This document shows positions 43,073-52,315 of a stretch of DNA of 64,000 nt, in pieces (within the stretch, counting starts at the first letter, position 1; every line of letters begins with the position of its first letter). This stretch comes from Rufibacter immobilis (GTDB lineage: Bacteria > Bacteroidota > Bacteroidia > Cytophagales > Hymenobacteraceae), in the NCBI RefSeq assembly GCF_003721565.1, contig NZ_RJJE01000001.1, positions 124,001 through 188,000 on the forward strand, given 5' to 3'. The notes under the pieces were generated by a model. It had not been told where the DNA came from. It worked only from the letters and a program-made list of their open reading frames with translations, and ran no database searches. Both the position numbers and the translations under genes were made by a program.

Positions 43073-43818
43073 TGAGAAAATATACTTTACTCTTCCTCTT
43101 CTTCTTTCAGGTTACCTGGGGCTTTGGACAGACAAAATCCCAGCCGAACAGCACCTGGCAGACAACCTTCTTCAATTCTCCCAATACTATTCTTCCTCTT
43201 CTGATTGATGCCGCCCTTACTCATTCGGCCGCGCTGGAGATCAATGACGCAGAGAAAGAGATTGCGAATAAAAACATTCTTCTGGCCCGCAAAAAGCTCA
43301 TGAACGGCTTAGCCTTAAACACGGGGTACGGGTACGGCACTATGCTCAATTACATAGACGGCGCTCAGGAAGTCAACCAGATCAATGCCTTCAATCTGCC
43401 TGCCAGAGCCCAGTACAACGTGGGGTTGAGATTCACTCTGTCTTTAGGCGAACTGGGCAGCAGAAGACATGAAATAGGCAAAGAGCAACTACTGCTTAAG
43501 CAGGCGGAAGCGGCCCGCAAAGTAGGGGAAAAGGAGGTACGGAAAATTGTGATTGAACAGTACCAAAGAATATTATTAGCTAAAACCGAACTAGAACACT
43601 ACCAAGACGCCCTGCAAACGGCAAGCGTGAACAAACAGATTGCCAACAAGCGGTTCACGGAAGGTGATCTACAGGTAGATGAGCAAATGGCGGCCTTAGA
43701 CTTCCATAGCAAAGCTTCACTGGCCGTAACACAGGCTAAAAACAAGTATCAGACAGAACTCTATCTGTTAGAAGAGATCATTGGCATGCCTATACAAAAC
43801 TTAATCAAGACGCCATGA
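43072..43818 (+). CDS. Half-size TolC-like outer-membrane protein
   Basis: The 248-residue protein has a signal peptide (MRKYTLLFLFFFQVTWGFG). One TolC-type helical hairpin and one strand pair follow: ALTHSAALEINDAEKEIANKNILLARKKL, then the strands YNVGLRFTLSLGELGSRRHE and a long helix to EEIIGMPIQNL. Normal TolC proteins have two such repeats and over 400 residues. It may oligomerise to twice the usual number of subunits or have another role. No Wza-type export lipoprotein is in the operon, so it is a candidate exit duct for the polymer. It overlaps its neighbours at both ends. Confidence 0.75.
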   Translation: MRKYTLLFLFFFQVTWGFGQTKSQPNSTWQTTFFNSPNTILPLLIDAALTHSAALEINDAEKEIANKNILLARKKLMNGLALNTGYGYGTMLNYIDGAQEVNQINAFNLPARAQYNVGLRFTLSLGELGSRRHEIGKEQLLLKQAEAARKVGEKEVRKIVIEQYQRILLAKTELEHYQDALQTASVNKQIANKRFTEGDLQVDEQMAALDFHSKASLAVTQAKNKYQTELYLLEEIIGMPIQNLIKTP

Positions 43819-46025
43819 GAATAAAGCAATTCTACAAGTTAATGAAACGGAACTGGCTGTTGTTGATCACAATTCCCCTCACCACCGCAGCTTCTATCTA
43901 TTTCTTTACCAGAAACCAAGACCAGAAATATGTGTCAGACACGGTGCTGTACACTGGTATCACGTCTGGGTATAAGATTGACGGGGGCAATAATAAAGCC
44001 GGGGGTTGGAACACAGACGAGATTGCTTTCGGGAACCTCATGTCGCTCATCAACTCCAGGAAGATGAAGGAAGAGGTTGGCCTGCGCCTGCTGGCGTCAC
44101 ACCTCATGCTAAAACAGCATGACCCTGCGGTATTGACCTTTAAATCTTACCAAACCTTACAGCAAATTGTGCCTGCAACGCTTAAGAAACAGCTGGTGAG
44201 CAATACCCTTGAAGAAACTACCCGCAACGTGTTCCAGCACTACAAACGCAACACCAGCAACTCCATCTATAGAATTGTAAACCCCACCAAGACAGACCCT
44301 ATCCATTCAGCCTATTCCATAGCCGCTTTGTCTGAGATTTCCCCAAACAGAATTGGGCAGAGTGACTTGATCAAAATAGAATACAACTCTACCGACCCTA
44401 GCGTTTGCCGGCAAACGTTGGAACTGTTAACCCAGGTACTTACCAAGAAGCACAAGGAGTTGTTCTCAGTGCAGAACGAGGCAGTGATCGGCTACTTTGA
44501 CTCTGCCACCCGTGAGGCATACAATAAATTGCAGGCCGCTGAGAGAAAATTGTTTGAGTTTAACAAGAGCAATAACATAGTAGACTATGACCAGCAAATA
44601 GTAACCTCTACAGAGGAAAATCAACTGGCCGTTGAAAGACGGAATGAATTGGAGATGCAATATGCCGCCGCCAGTTCTGCCCTCAAAGCCAGAGAGCAAT
44701 TCCTGAAGAAACGAAACGCCTCTAACCTGCAAAGCCAGGAAATTGTGCGGCTCAGAAACCAACTCTCAGCGGTCAACTCCCAGATAGCAGAGTTGGAAAT
44801 GGCCAGTACCGTCCTCCCAGAAAGTGCCCCCAGATTGGCCCGCCTGAAACAGGAGGCCGAAACCATTACCGGCAAGATCAATGAAACTATTAACAGTTAT
44901 TACGGCAGCAGCAATTCTATTCAGGGGGTGCCGGTGAAAGACCTATTAAACGACTATGCCAAGAACGCTGCACAGGTAGAAGAACTGCGGAGCCAGCTCA
45001 ACCTAATGCGCAAACAGCAGAGCAGCTCCAGCGGGAAATACAACAGTCTTGTACCGCTGAGCGCAGACATACGCAAGATAAAACGTGAGGTAGAAGTAGC
45101 CGAACAGGAGTATATCTCTCAGGTAGAGGGGCTGAAGCAAAGCAAACTCTCACAGCAGAATGTGAACATGGCTTCTCAGCTCAAAGTGGTGGACCCTCCC
45201 TACACGCCCAAAGATCCAGAAACCACAAAGCTGATACTGCTGATCATGTTTGGCATGTGCAGTTCATTCTTTGTGGTAGCCGGCTGCATTGTTACTTCCA
45301 GTCTGCTGAACGAATCTTTGACAGAGCCTGCCAAGGTAGTGAAGGTGACCTCCTTCCCAGTAATAGGATCTCTTCCGTTGCTCAGCAATTCAAAAGCAAA
45401 CCAATACATTGACGTGAAGAAAGCCGAAGACCATCTCACCCGGCAGCTTCTGCTCAGGCTTCAGCAAAAACAGAATCCGCACACCCCTTTTGTGATTGGC
45501 GTGCTCAGCAGTCACTCGGGTGAGGGCAAGACCTCTGTGTCCAATACTCTTACCATGAACCTGAATGAGCTGGGAATAGACACTCTCTGCCTTCTCCCCG
45601 ATGATGAAGACCACCAAAAGTTCACCAGTTCTTACAGCAGTTATTATTCGCCCTTACAAGCTTTAACGCCTAATAATCCTTTCACACTGCTAGATGGGGT
45701 AGAAGTCTTTAAGCATTCTGTGATCATCATAGAATTTCCGGCACTACTGGAAACCATTTACCCTACGTCCCTCCTGCAGCACCTTGACCTGATCCTGCTC
45801 ACCATTAAGGCTAACCGCAACTGGAAAGACGCGGACCGCGATGTATATGACAGCATAAAGGGAGTCACCAAAGCTCCCATTGAGGTTGTATTGAATGGAG
45901 TCATCCCACGCCATGTAGAGGACTTTGTAGGCATGCAAGTGAAGAAGAACAGAGGAGACAAACCTCTACAGTTGCCCCAAAGCACCACAGACTATCCTAA
46001 AAAACAGGAGCTGCTTGAGTCTTAG
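43815..46025 (+). CDS. Wzc/GumC-like chain-length copolymerase with degenerate kinase domain
   Basis: The 736-residue protein has membrane helices at about 13-32 and 475-497, a Wzz-type periplasmic region with long coiled coils (about 215-460), and the proline-rich VVDPPYTPKDP before the second helix. The C-terminal cytoplasmic domain keeps a Walker A, SSHSGEGKTS (about 566-575). However, Walker A' reads LLPDDEDH, Walker B reads VIIIEFPA instead of IDxPP, and there is no C-terminal Tyr cluster. It probably sets chain length and spans the periplasm, but is unlikely to be an active tyrosine kinase. Confidence 0.87.
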   Translation: MRIKQFYKLMKRNWLLLITIPLTTAASIYFFTRNQDQKYVSDTVLYTGITSGYKIDGGNNKAGGWNTDEIAFGNLMSLINSRKMKEEVGLRLLASHLMLKQHDPAVLTFKSYQTLQQIVPATLKKQLVSNTLEETTRNVFQHYKRNTSNSIYRIVNPTKTDPIHSAYSIAALSEISPNRIGQSDLIKIEYNSTDPSVCRQTLELLTQVLTKKHKELFSVQNEAVIGYFDSATREAYNKLQAAERKLFEFNKSNNIVDYDQQIVTSTEENQLAVERRNELEMQYAAASSALKAREQFLKKRNASNLQSQEIVRLRNQLSAVNSQIAELEMASTVLPESAPRLARLKQEAETITGKINETINSYYGSSNSIQGVPVKDLLNDYAKNAAQVEELRSQLNLMRKQQSSSSGKYNSLVPLSADIRKIKREVEVAEQEYISQVEGLKQSKLSQQNVNMASQLKVVDPPYTPKDPETTKLILLIMFGMCSSFFVVAGCIVTSSLLNESLTEPAKVVKVTSFPVIGSLPLLSNSKANQYIDVKKAEDHLTRQLLLRLQQKQNPHTPFVIGVLSSHSGEGKTSVSNTLTMNLNELGIDTLCLLPDDEDHQKFTSSYSSYYSPLQALTPNNPFTLLDGVEVFKHSVIIIEFPALLETIYPTSLLQHLDLILLTIKANRNWKDADRDVYDSIKGVTKAPIEVVLNGVIPRHVEDFVGMQVKKNRGDKPLQLPQSTTDYPKKQELLES

Positions 46026-46066
46026 AACTCATACTGCACATTTCTATTCCAGCACAGACCCCACGT

Positions 46067-47509
46067 ATGCACGAGTTCATCTCTACCTCTGCCTCCAGAA
46101 CCAGAAGCCTGGCATTGCCCTTGGGTATACTTGCCGCTATTGGTATAGGTTGGCTTACCGCTACCAATGGTTTTCAGGTACCCGGGCTCTTGATGGCACT
46201 CTTCCTAACCGTTGTGTACATAGCCTTAGTAATGACCAGGCCCAAGCTGGGCTTAGTCTCTACAATTACCTATTGCTTTGTGCTGTTTATACTGGTGAGG
46301 GAGTCTAAGGGAATACCTTTCGGGTTGGGAATTGATGCTTTGCTTCTGATCTCCTGCGTGTCTGTATTGCTTACCCGCACCAGAGGGTATATCTGGAATA
46401 GAGTGAACAATGACTTATGCCTTCTGGCGCTAATCTGGTTTGGGATAACGGTTCTGGAGCTAGCCAACCCTGCCGGAGCGAGTGTCATGGGTTGGCTTCA
46501 GGAAATGAGAAGTTCAGCATTGTACTGGCTTCTGATCACTCCTTTGGTCTTCATCTTATTCCGCCAAAAGAGTGACTTAAATCTCTTCCTGTTTCTTGTC
46601 TTGGCGTTGTCTGTGTTAGCTGCCCTGAACGGCGCCAAACAGGTGCATCTTGGCCTCTCGCCGGGTGAGCAATGGTTTCTAGACCAGGGAGCCGCCAAAA
46701 CCCACGTGCTTTTCGGGAAGCTCAGGACTTTCTCCTTTTACAGCGATGCCGGGCAGTTTGGAGCCTCTCAGGCGCACATTGGCTTGGTGGCGCTCATCCT
46801 TGCTTTTGGGCCTTTCAAATGGTGGAAAAAAGGATTGCTGCTAGTGGCGGCAGGTATTCTGTTTTATGGGATGCTGGTTTCTGGCACCCGGGGTGCTTTG
46901 TTTGCCTTAGTAGTTGGAGTAGCCGTGGCGCTGTTCTTAAGCAAAAGCATCAAGACATTGATCTTGGGCACGGCACTGGTTTTAACAGGCTTGTATGGTC
47001 TTAAGTATACCCAGATAGGGAACCAGCACTACGAGATAAGGCGCCTCAGGTCTTCTCTGAACCCAGAAGATGCGTCATTGAATGTACGGTTCCAAAACCA
47101 GAAAATACTGCGGGAGTACCTGAGTTCACGCCCGTTTGGAGGTGGTGTGGGAGTTATTGGGCACTTTGGCCGCCTGCACAACGCAGACAAATACCTTTCC
47201 ACCATTCCGCCAGACAGTTATTGGGTTAAAGTATGGGCCATGTACGGCATTGTAGGGTTCATGATCTGGATAGGCATGGTGATGTACATCCTAGGCAAGT
47301 GTTGTGGCATTGTCTGGGGCATCCAAAACAAGAGCCTTAAAACCAAGCTCATTGCCCTCACCGCTGGGTCAGCGGGCATCATCATCTGCAGTTACGGCAA
47401 TGAGGTGATCAATAACATGCCTTCTTCCATCATAGTGTATGCATCATGGGCTTTGGTTTTTATGAGCCCCAGACTAGACAACGAAACGCAACCAGACTCA
47501 GATGAATAG
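46067..47509 (+). CDS. Wzy / O-antigen-ligase-like polymerase
   Basis: The 480-residue membrane protein has about 11-12 hydrophobic segments and a large periplasmic loop (about 320-400). The loop carries VRFQNQKILREYLSSRPFGGGVGVIGHFG (in two parts), typical of the Wzy_C family, after the GTRGALFALVVG motif. It would polymerise lipid-linked repeat units at the periplasmic face. It ends with an 8-bp overlap with the next glycosyltransferase. Confidence 0.88.
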   Translation: MHEFISTSASRTRSLALPLGILAAIGIGWLTATNGFQVPGLLMALFLTVVYIALVMTRPKLGLVSTITYCFVLFILVRESKGIPFGLGIDALLLISCVSVLLTRTRGYIWNRVNNDLCLLALIWFGITVLELANPAGASVMGWLQEMRSSALYWLLITPLVFILFRQKSDLNLFLFLVLALSVLAALNGAKQVHLGLSPGEQWFLDQGAAKTHVLFGKLRTFSFYSDAGQFGASQAHIGLVALILAFGPFKWWKKGLLLVAAGILFYGMLVSGTRGALFALVVGVAVALFLSKSIKTLILGTALVLTGLYGLKYTQIGNQHYEIRRLRSSLNPEDASLNVRFQNQKILREYLSSRPFGGGVGVIGHFGRLHNADKYLSTIPPDSYWVKVWAMYGIVGFMIWIGMVMYILGKCCGIVWGIQNKSLKTKLIALTAGSAGIIICSYGNEVINNMPSSIIVYASWALVFMSPRLDNETQPDSDE

Positions 47510-48449
47510 CCCCTTAGTCTCAATTATTTCTGTGAACTATAACCAGGTGGGAGTTACGCTGGAAATGCTGACCTCCCTACGGGCAATCAGCTACCATAAC
47601 ATAGAGATCATCATTGTAGACAATGCCTCTACTGGCGCAGATGTGCACGTCATCAAAGAATCCTTCCCGGAAGTAACCCTTATTAGATCTGAAGTGAATT
47701 TGGGTTTTGCGGGAGGCAATAATCTTGGAATTGCGCAGGCTAAAGGAAAATACCTCCTCTTCCTGAACAATGACACTGAGGTGCACCCTGGCTTTCTGGA
47801 ACCGTTGGTACGCTTGTTTGAGACAACCCCTGATGCGGGAGTGGCTTCGCCCAAAATTCTGTATCACGGCACCAATGCTTTGATACAATACGCCGGTTCC
47901 AAGGGAATCAACCCCTGGACGGGCAGAAGCATCACCATCGGTCATCTGGAAAAAGACAATGGACAGCACAATACCTCCAGTCTTACCCAATTGGCAGACG
48001 GTGCGGCCATGATGGTACCCATGCGGGTAGTGCAGCAGGTGGGCCTCATGCCTGAACTTTACTTCCTGTACTATGAAGAACTGGACTGGTGCGAAAGCAT
48101 TAAGCGCGCCGGGTTTACCTGCCATTATGTGGCAGACTCATCCATCTTCCATAAAGAATCTGTTTCGGTGGGCAAGCAGTCTGTGTTAAAGACATACTAC
48201 ATGAACCGTAACCGTCTGCTCTTCCTGAGAAGGAACAGCAAGGGTGGTCCTTTCTGGACCAGTGCCTGCATTTTCCTACTGGCCGCGGTTCCTAAAAAGA
48301 TGGTGAGCCACGGCTTTCAACTGCAAGGGAAACACCTTCGGGCGCTTTTTAGGGGCTTGTGGTGGAACTTGAACAACAAAGAAGTGCATGGCATGCGCTA
48401 TTTGAAAACCTCTACCCAATGCATTACCAAAGAATATTCCACCAATTAA
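47502..48449 (+). CDS. Family 2 glycosyltransferase (rhamnosyltransferase-like)
   Basis: The 315-residue GT-A protein has SIISVNYNQVGVTLEML, the nucleotide-binding IIVDNASTGAD, FLNNDTEVHPGFL (the DxD-like position) and LYYEELDWCESIKRAG. It adds a sugar, often rhamnose in this subgroup, to the lipid-linked repeat unit on the cytoplasmic side. Its start overlaps wzy by 8 bp. Confidence 0.9.
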   Translation: MNSPLVSIISVNYNQVGVTLEMLTSLRAISYHNIEIIIVDNASTGADVHVIKESFPEVTLIRSEVNLGFAGGNNLGIAQAKGKYLLFLNNDTEVHPGFLEPLVRLFETTPDAGVASPKILYHGTNALIQYAGSKGINPWTGRSITIGHLEKDNGQHNTSSLTQLADGAAMMVPMRVVQQVGLMPELYFLYYEELDWCESIKRAGFTCHYVADSSIFHKESVSVGKQSVLKTYYMNRNRLLFLRRNSKGGPFWTSACIFLLAAVPKKMVSHGFQLQGKHLRALFRGLWWNLNNKEVHGMRYLKTSTQCITKEYSTN

Positions 48450-48502
48450 ATCAAATTAGCCCAGCTCACTGTTTGGCTTCTTTTTAGTGATATAACCTTC
48501 TC

Positions 48503-49705
48503 ATGACTGTACTACTTACTTTGATTCAGGCAGTGTTTTATGGATTGGCCATTTATCTGGCCTGGAACTGTTGCTACCTGCTCTTTTTTGCGGTGGCGGG
48601 CTTGAGAAAGATTAAACCAATTCAACAGGAACCGGCTGTTTACAGAAAGATATGTGTCCTGATTCCTGCTTACCGTGAAAGTGCGGTGATCCTGGAAACC
48701 AGCAAAGCCGCATTGCACCACTATTATCACGGAACGTTTGACGTATTTGTCATTGCCGATGGATTGGACCCAGAAACCATTGTAAAGCTGCAGGCCCAGT
48801 ACGCGAACGTGATACAAGTAAGCTTTGACCGAAGCACCAAGGGCAAAGCATTATTAGCGGCCATGCAGGAATTGTCTGCCCATTCTTATGACATAGCGGT
48901 TGTGCTGGACGTGGATAATATCATGGGCATCAACTTCCTGAACGAAGTAAACAGGGCCTTTGACGCAGGTTACAGCGTGGTACAAGCCCACCGTACGGCT
49001 AAGAACACAGGAACGTCTTTTGCTTTTCTGGATGCCTGCAACGAGGAAATCAATAACCATATCTACCGCAAAGGTCATTTTGCCATAGGCCTTTCCGCAG
49101 CATTGATTGGCTCAGGGATGGCGTTTGACTTCGCTTATTTCAAACGCCTTTTGGAAGGCATAGGGGAAACCGTGGGCGAAGACAAGGAACTGGACTTCAG
49201 GATAGCCAAAGACCAGGTGAAGATCTGCTACCTTGACCAGGTCTACGTGTATGACGAAAAAATAGAAACGGCCCAAGTCTTTACGCAACAAAGAACCCGC
49301 TGGATTGCCGCCCAGGTAGAATTCATGAAGAAGTTCGCCCTAGAGGGTTTCCGGCAGTTACTGCAGCACGGCAACCTGGAGTTCTTCAATAAGACGCTCC
49401 AGGCATTCCTGGTCCCCAGAATGCTGTTGATAGGAATTCTTTGCCTGCTTTTCCTCCAGTCCTGGGTGAACCCGTACGGTCTGCCCCCGGTGTTCTGGGG
49501 AGTGTTGCTGGCTATGTTGGCAACGGCGCTCCTGCTTTCATTACCGGCCAGGCTGTACCAGGATAAGAGATTTCTGAAAGCGGTTCTCCGTTTGCCTTAC
49601 GCGCTGTTCTGCATGTGCCTGGCACTGCTCAGGATCAAGAAGGCCAAAAAATCATTTTTACCTACTCCGCATAAAGCAGCTACTTCTCCTGCCATCATAA
49701 ACTAA
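48503..49705 (+). CDS. Membrane-anchored family 2 glycosyltransferase
   Basis: The 400-residue protein has an N-terminal helix (about 5-32), a GT-A domain and two or three C-terminal helices (about 310-375). Catalytic motifs are LIPAYRES, FVIADGLDP, VLDVDNIM (DxD), VGEDKELDFR (general base) and QQRTRWIAAQ (QxxRW). This layout resembles processive or polyisoprenyl-linked GT2 enzymes such as cellulose- and hyaluronan-synthase relatives. Confidence 0.88.
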   Translation: MTVLLTLIQAVFYGLAIYLAWNCCYLLFFAVAGLRKIKPIQQEPAVYRKICVLIPAYRESAVILETSKAALHHYYHGTFDVFVIADGLDPETIVKLQAQYANVIQVSFDRSTKGKALLAAMQELSAHSYDIAVVLDVDNIMGINFLNEVNRAFDAGYSVVQAHRTAKNTGTSFAFLDACNEEINNHIYRKGHFAIGLSAALIGSGMAFDFAYFKRLLEGIGETVGEDKELDFRIAKDQVKICYLDQVYVYDEKIETAQVFTQQRTRWIAAQVEFMKKFALEGFRQLLQHGNLEFFNKTLQAFLVPRMLLIGILCLLFLQSWVNPYGLPPVFWGVLLAMLATALLLSLPARLYQDKRFLKAVLRLPYALFCMCLALLRIKKAKKSFLPTPHKAATSPAIIN

Positions 49706-49710
49706 GACCT

Positions 49711-49803
49711 ATGCCACTAGAAATCATAGCCCTTCCTGCTTTTATCTGCCTGGCCATTGGCTTTATACTAGGTTTAAAAAAGGGTAAAAAAACCAACTCA
49801 TAA
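49711..49803 (+). CDS. 30-residue single-pass membrane peptide in the polysaccharide operon
   Basis: The frame from the ATG at 49711 to the TAA at 49801-49803 starts MPLEIIALPAFICLAIGFIL. It is one hydrophobic helix followed by a positively charged tail, GLKKGKKTNS. It lies 5 bp after one glycosyltransferase and 10 bp before the next, in the same direction, which is the packing of a real operon member. The positive-inside rule puts the C-terminus in the cytoplasm. It could steady one of the flanking membrane enzymes; no family is recognised. Confidence 0.6.
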   Translation: MPLEIIALPAFICLAIGFILGLKKGKKTNS

Positions 49804-49813
49804 TTCCATATCT

Positions 49814-50992
49814 ATGCACTTGGTAGAAGTTTTTTTCTGGATTGCTTTTATAGTTGTGTTTTACACCTATCTGGGCTACGGGCTTGTGGTGTGGATCATG
49901 TCTAAACTGGTACGCTCTGCCCCACCGGTAGAAGCTGCCGCTTTTGAGCCGGACGTGACCTTGGTAGTGCCCGCCTACAATGAAGCCAGCATCATGGAAA
50001 GTAAAATCCAGGATTGCCTTTCTCTGGAGTACCCTTCAGAGAAACTTCAGATCATGTTCATCACCGATGGCTCTACCGATCATTCGGGCGAAATACTGAG
50101 CCGATATCCGCAGGTCAGGCATCTGCATATTCCTGCCCGGGGCGGAAAAGCAATGGCCGAAAACCGCGCCATTGAACACATAGACACCCCTTACGTGATC
50201 TTCACCGATTGTAACACCTACTTAAACCCGCAGGCGGTGCGTGAAATAGTGAAACACTACCAAGATCCTACAGTAGGGGCGGTGTCTGGCGAGAAAAAGA
50301 TCTTCTCCCTTGCCTCTGCTTCCGGCGCCGGCGAAGGACTCTACTGGAAATACGAATCGTTCCTGAAGAAATGTGACTCCAAGGTGCATAGCCTCATGGG
50401 CGCCGCCGGGGAATTGGTTTCCTTCCGGACGGACCTGTTCCAGCCTCTGGAGAAAGACACCATTCTGGATGACTTTATCCAGTCGCTGCGCATTGTGGAG
50501 AAAGGCTACAAAGTAGTGTATGAACCCAACGCGTTTGCCTCTGAAGCCCCTTCGGCCTCCATTGCCGAGGAGATGAAACGCAAGGTGAGAATCTGTGCTG
50601 GCGGTTGGCAGTCTATGGTACGGCTCAAATCTCTGCTGAACCCGCTTCGGCAGCCGTTGGTCACGTTCCTGTACGTGTCGCACCGGGTGCTGCGCTGGAG
50701 CCTCACCCCGCTTTTGCTGGCCTTGCTGCTCCCGCTCAATCTGGCCTTAGCCCTGTCTTACGGCGGGTTCTACACCATCTTCTTAGCGTTGCAGGTGCTG
50801 TTTTACGCCGCCGCCTGGGGCGGCTGGCTTGCCGAGGAGAGAGGAAAAAAGATAAAGCCGCTTCTGGTGCCCCTCTACTTCACCATGATGAATGTGGCCG
50901 TTTTTGCGGGCTTCTTCCGCTACCTCCGGAACAACCAACCTGCCGCCTGGGACAAAGCGGAGCGCACAGTGCTCTCCTATACGTCAAGCTAG
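49814..50992 (+). CDS. Membrane family 2 glycosyltransferase
   Basis: The 392-residue protein has an N-terminal helix (about 6-30), a GT-A domain and C-terminal helices (about 290-365). Motifs are LVVPAYNEASIM, FITDGSTDHSG, VIFTDCNTYLN (DxD variant), the acceptor-region Asp-Asp in TILDDFIQS, and RKVRICAGGWQSM in the QxxRW position. It resembles the large group of bacterial membrane GT2 enzymes. It is the last gene before repeat copy 23. Confidence 0.88.
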   Translation: MHLVEVFFWIAFIVVFYTYLGYGLVVWIMSKLVRSAPPVEAAAFEPDVTLVVPAYNEASIMESKIQDCLSLEYPSEKLQIMFITDGSTDHSGEILSRYPQVRHLHIPARGGKAMAENRAIEHIDTPYVIFTDCNTYLNPQAVREIVKHYQDPTVGAVSGEKKIFSLASASGAGEGLYWKYESFLKKCDSKVHSLMGAAGELVSFRTDLFQPLEKDTILDDFIQSLRIVEKGYKVVYEPNAFASEAPSASIAEEMKRKVRICAGGWQSMVRLKSLLNPLRQPLVTFLYVSHRVLRWSLTPLLLALLLPLNLALALSYGGFYTIFLALQVLFYAAAWGGWLAEERGKKIKPLLVPLYFTMMNVAVFAGFFRYLRNNQPAAWDKAERTVLSYTSS

Positions 50993-51002
50993 TAGTAACG
51001 CT

Positions 51003-51050
51003 GTTTGCGTTTAGGGGCTGTTTTTGGAAAAACGGCCCCTAAACGCAAAC
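51003..51050. repeat. Palindromic repeat copy 23
   Basis: The arms GTTTGCGTTTAGGGGC and GCCCCTAAACGCAAAC pair perfectly over their outer 16 bp. It is the only copy inside the polysaccharide gene series (41.5-53.9 kb). Confidence 0.95.
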
Positions 51051-51087
51051 CATTAATTTAACTAAAACAGCACCTTAACTTATCTAC

Positions 51088-52305
51088 ATGAACTTTGTTT
51101 TCGTAAGCCTGCAGCGCATTAACACAGACCGGGATTCTACGTCTACCTGTCTGGCCAAAGAGTTAGCGAAAACTCATAAGGTGCTGTACGTGAATTCGCC
51201 CATTGACCGCAGAACGCTATTCTCTTCTGAACAGGACGAATATACGCGGGCGCACATTGCCGCCATCAAGGCGAAAAAGCCGCCATTAAGCCAAATAAAG
51301 CCCAACCTGTGGGTCCTGAACCCTACGCAGGTGATTGAGTCCATCAACTGGATTCCGTTCACGTCCGTTTTCTCGTCCTTCAACCGGCTTAACAACCAGC
51401 GTTTTGCCAAAGACATCCGGGACGCGCTTAACCGCCTGGGGTTTGACCACTTTATCCTGATCAATGACAAAGACATCTTCAGAAGCTTCTACCTCAAAGA
51501 GCTGCTCAAGCCGGACAAATACGTGTACCTGGACCGCGATTACACCGTGGGCATGGACTATTGGAAGAGGCACGGTGCCGAGCTGGAACCCAAATTGATG
51601 GCGAAAGCTGATGCCGTGGTCTGTAATTCGTTTGATTTCACCAAACGCGCCCAACGCTATAACCCCAACAGCTTTTACATTGGCAACGGCTTTGATGTGA
51701 AGCAGTATGACAGCAGCAAAAGCAAAAAAAAACCTACTGAGCTTCAGCACCTCACCGGCCCTGTGATTGGCTACGTGGGTGCGCTCATCACCCTTAGATT
51801 AGACCTGAACCTGATGCTAGAAATGGCCAAGGCCAAACCCCAATGGAACTTCGTGCTGATTGGTTGGGAAGACGCGCCGTTCCAGCAGAGCGAACTGCAC
51901 CGGCTACCCAACGTGCTCTTCCTGGGCAAAAAGTACACCTCTGAGGTGCCCGCCTATTTGGAGCATTTTGACGTCTGCATTAATCCGCAGCTCTTAAACG
52001 AGATCACCAGAGGCAATTTTCCGCTCAAAGTGGTGGAGTACCTGGCTTTGGGCAAACCGGTGGTAGCCACCTCTACCAACACCATGCAGGAAATCTTCGG
52101 GCAGCATACTTACTTGGCCACAGACCCGGCTTCATTTTTAGCCCAGATAGAAAAGGCGCTGGAGGAAGACAATGCCGCTGAGAGGGAAAGGAGGATTCAG
52201 TTTGCCGGGAACTTCAGCTGGGAGAACGTGGCCAATACCTTATTGGAATATATTCTGCCGGCGAAAGCGGCACAACCCGCTGCGGCTTTATCTCTCATCC
52301 CGTAA
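51088..52305 (+). CDS. Family 4-like glycosyltransferase
   Basis: The 405-residue protein has the two Rossmann domains of GT-B enzymes. The first has FVFVSLQRINTDRDSTSTCLA; the second has GPVIGYVGALITLRLDLNLM, FVLIGWEDAPF, LGKKYTSEVPAYLEHFDVCINP (over two strands) and the donor-binding FPLKVVEYLALGKPVVATST. It transfers a nucleotide-activated sugar in the cytoplasm. Confidence 0.88.
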   Translation: MNFVFVSLQRINTDRDSTSTCLAKELAKTHKVLYVNSPIDRRTLFSSEQDEYTRAHIAAIKAKKPPLSQIKPNLWVLNPTQVIESINWIPFTSVFSSFNRLNNQRFAKDIRDALNRLGFDHFILINDKDIFRSFYLKELLKPDKYVYLDRDYTVGMDYWKRHGAELEPKLMAKADAVVCNSFDFTKRAQRYNPNSFYIGNGFDVKQYDSSKSKKKPTELQHLTGPVIGYVGALITLRLDLNLMLEMAKAKPQWNFVLIGWEDAPFQQSELHRLPNVLFLGKKYTSEVPAYLEHFDVCINPQLLNEITRGNFPLKVVEYLALGKPVVATSTNTMQEIFGQHTYLATDPASFLAQIEKALEEDNAAERERRIQFAGNFSWENVANTLLEYILPAKAAQPAAALSLIP

Positions 52306-52315
52306 ACATCTGCCC

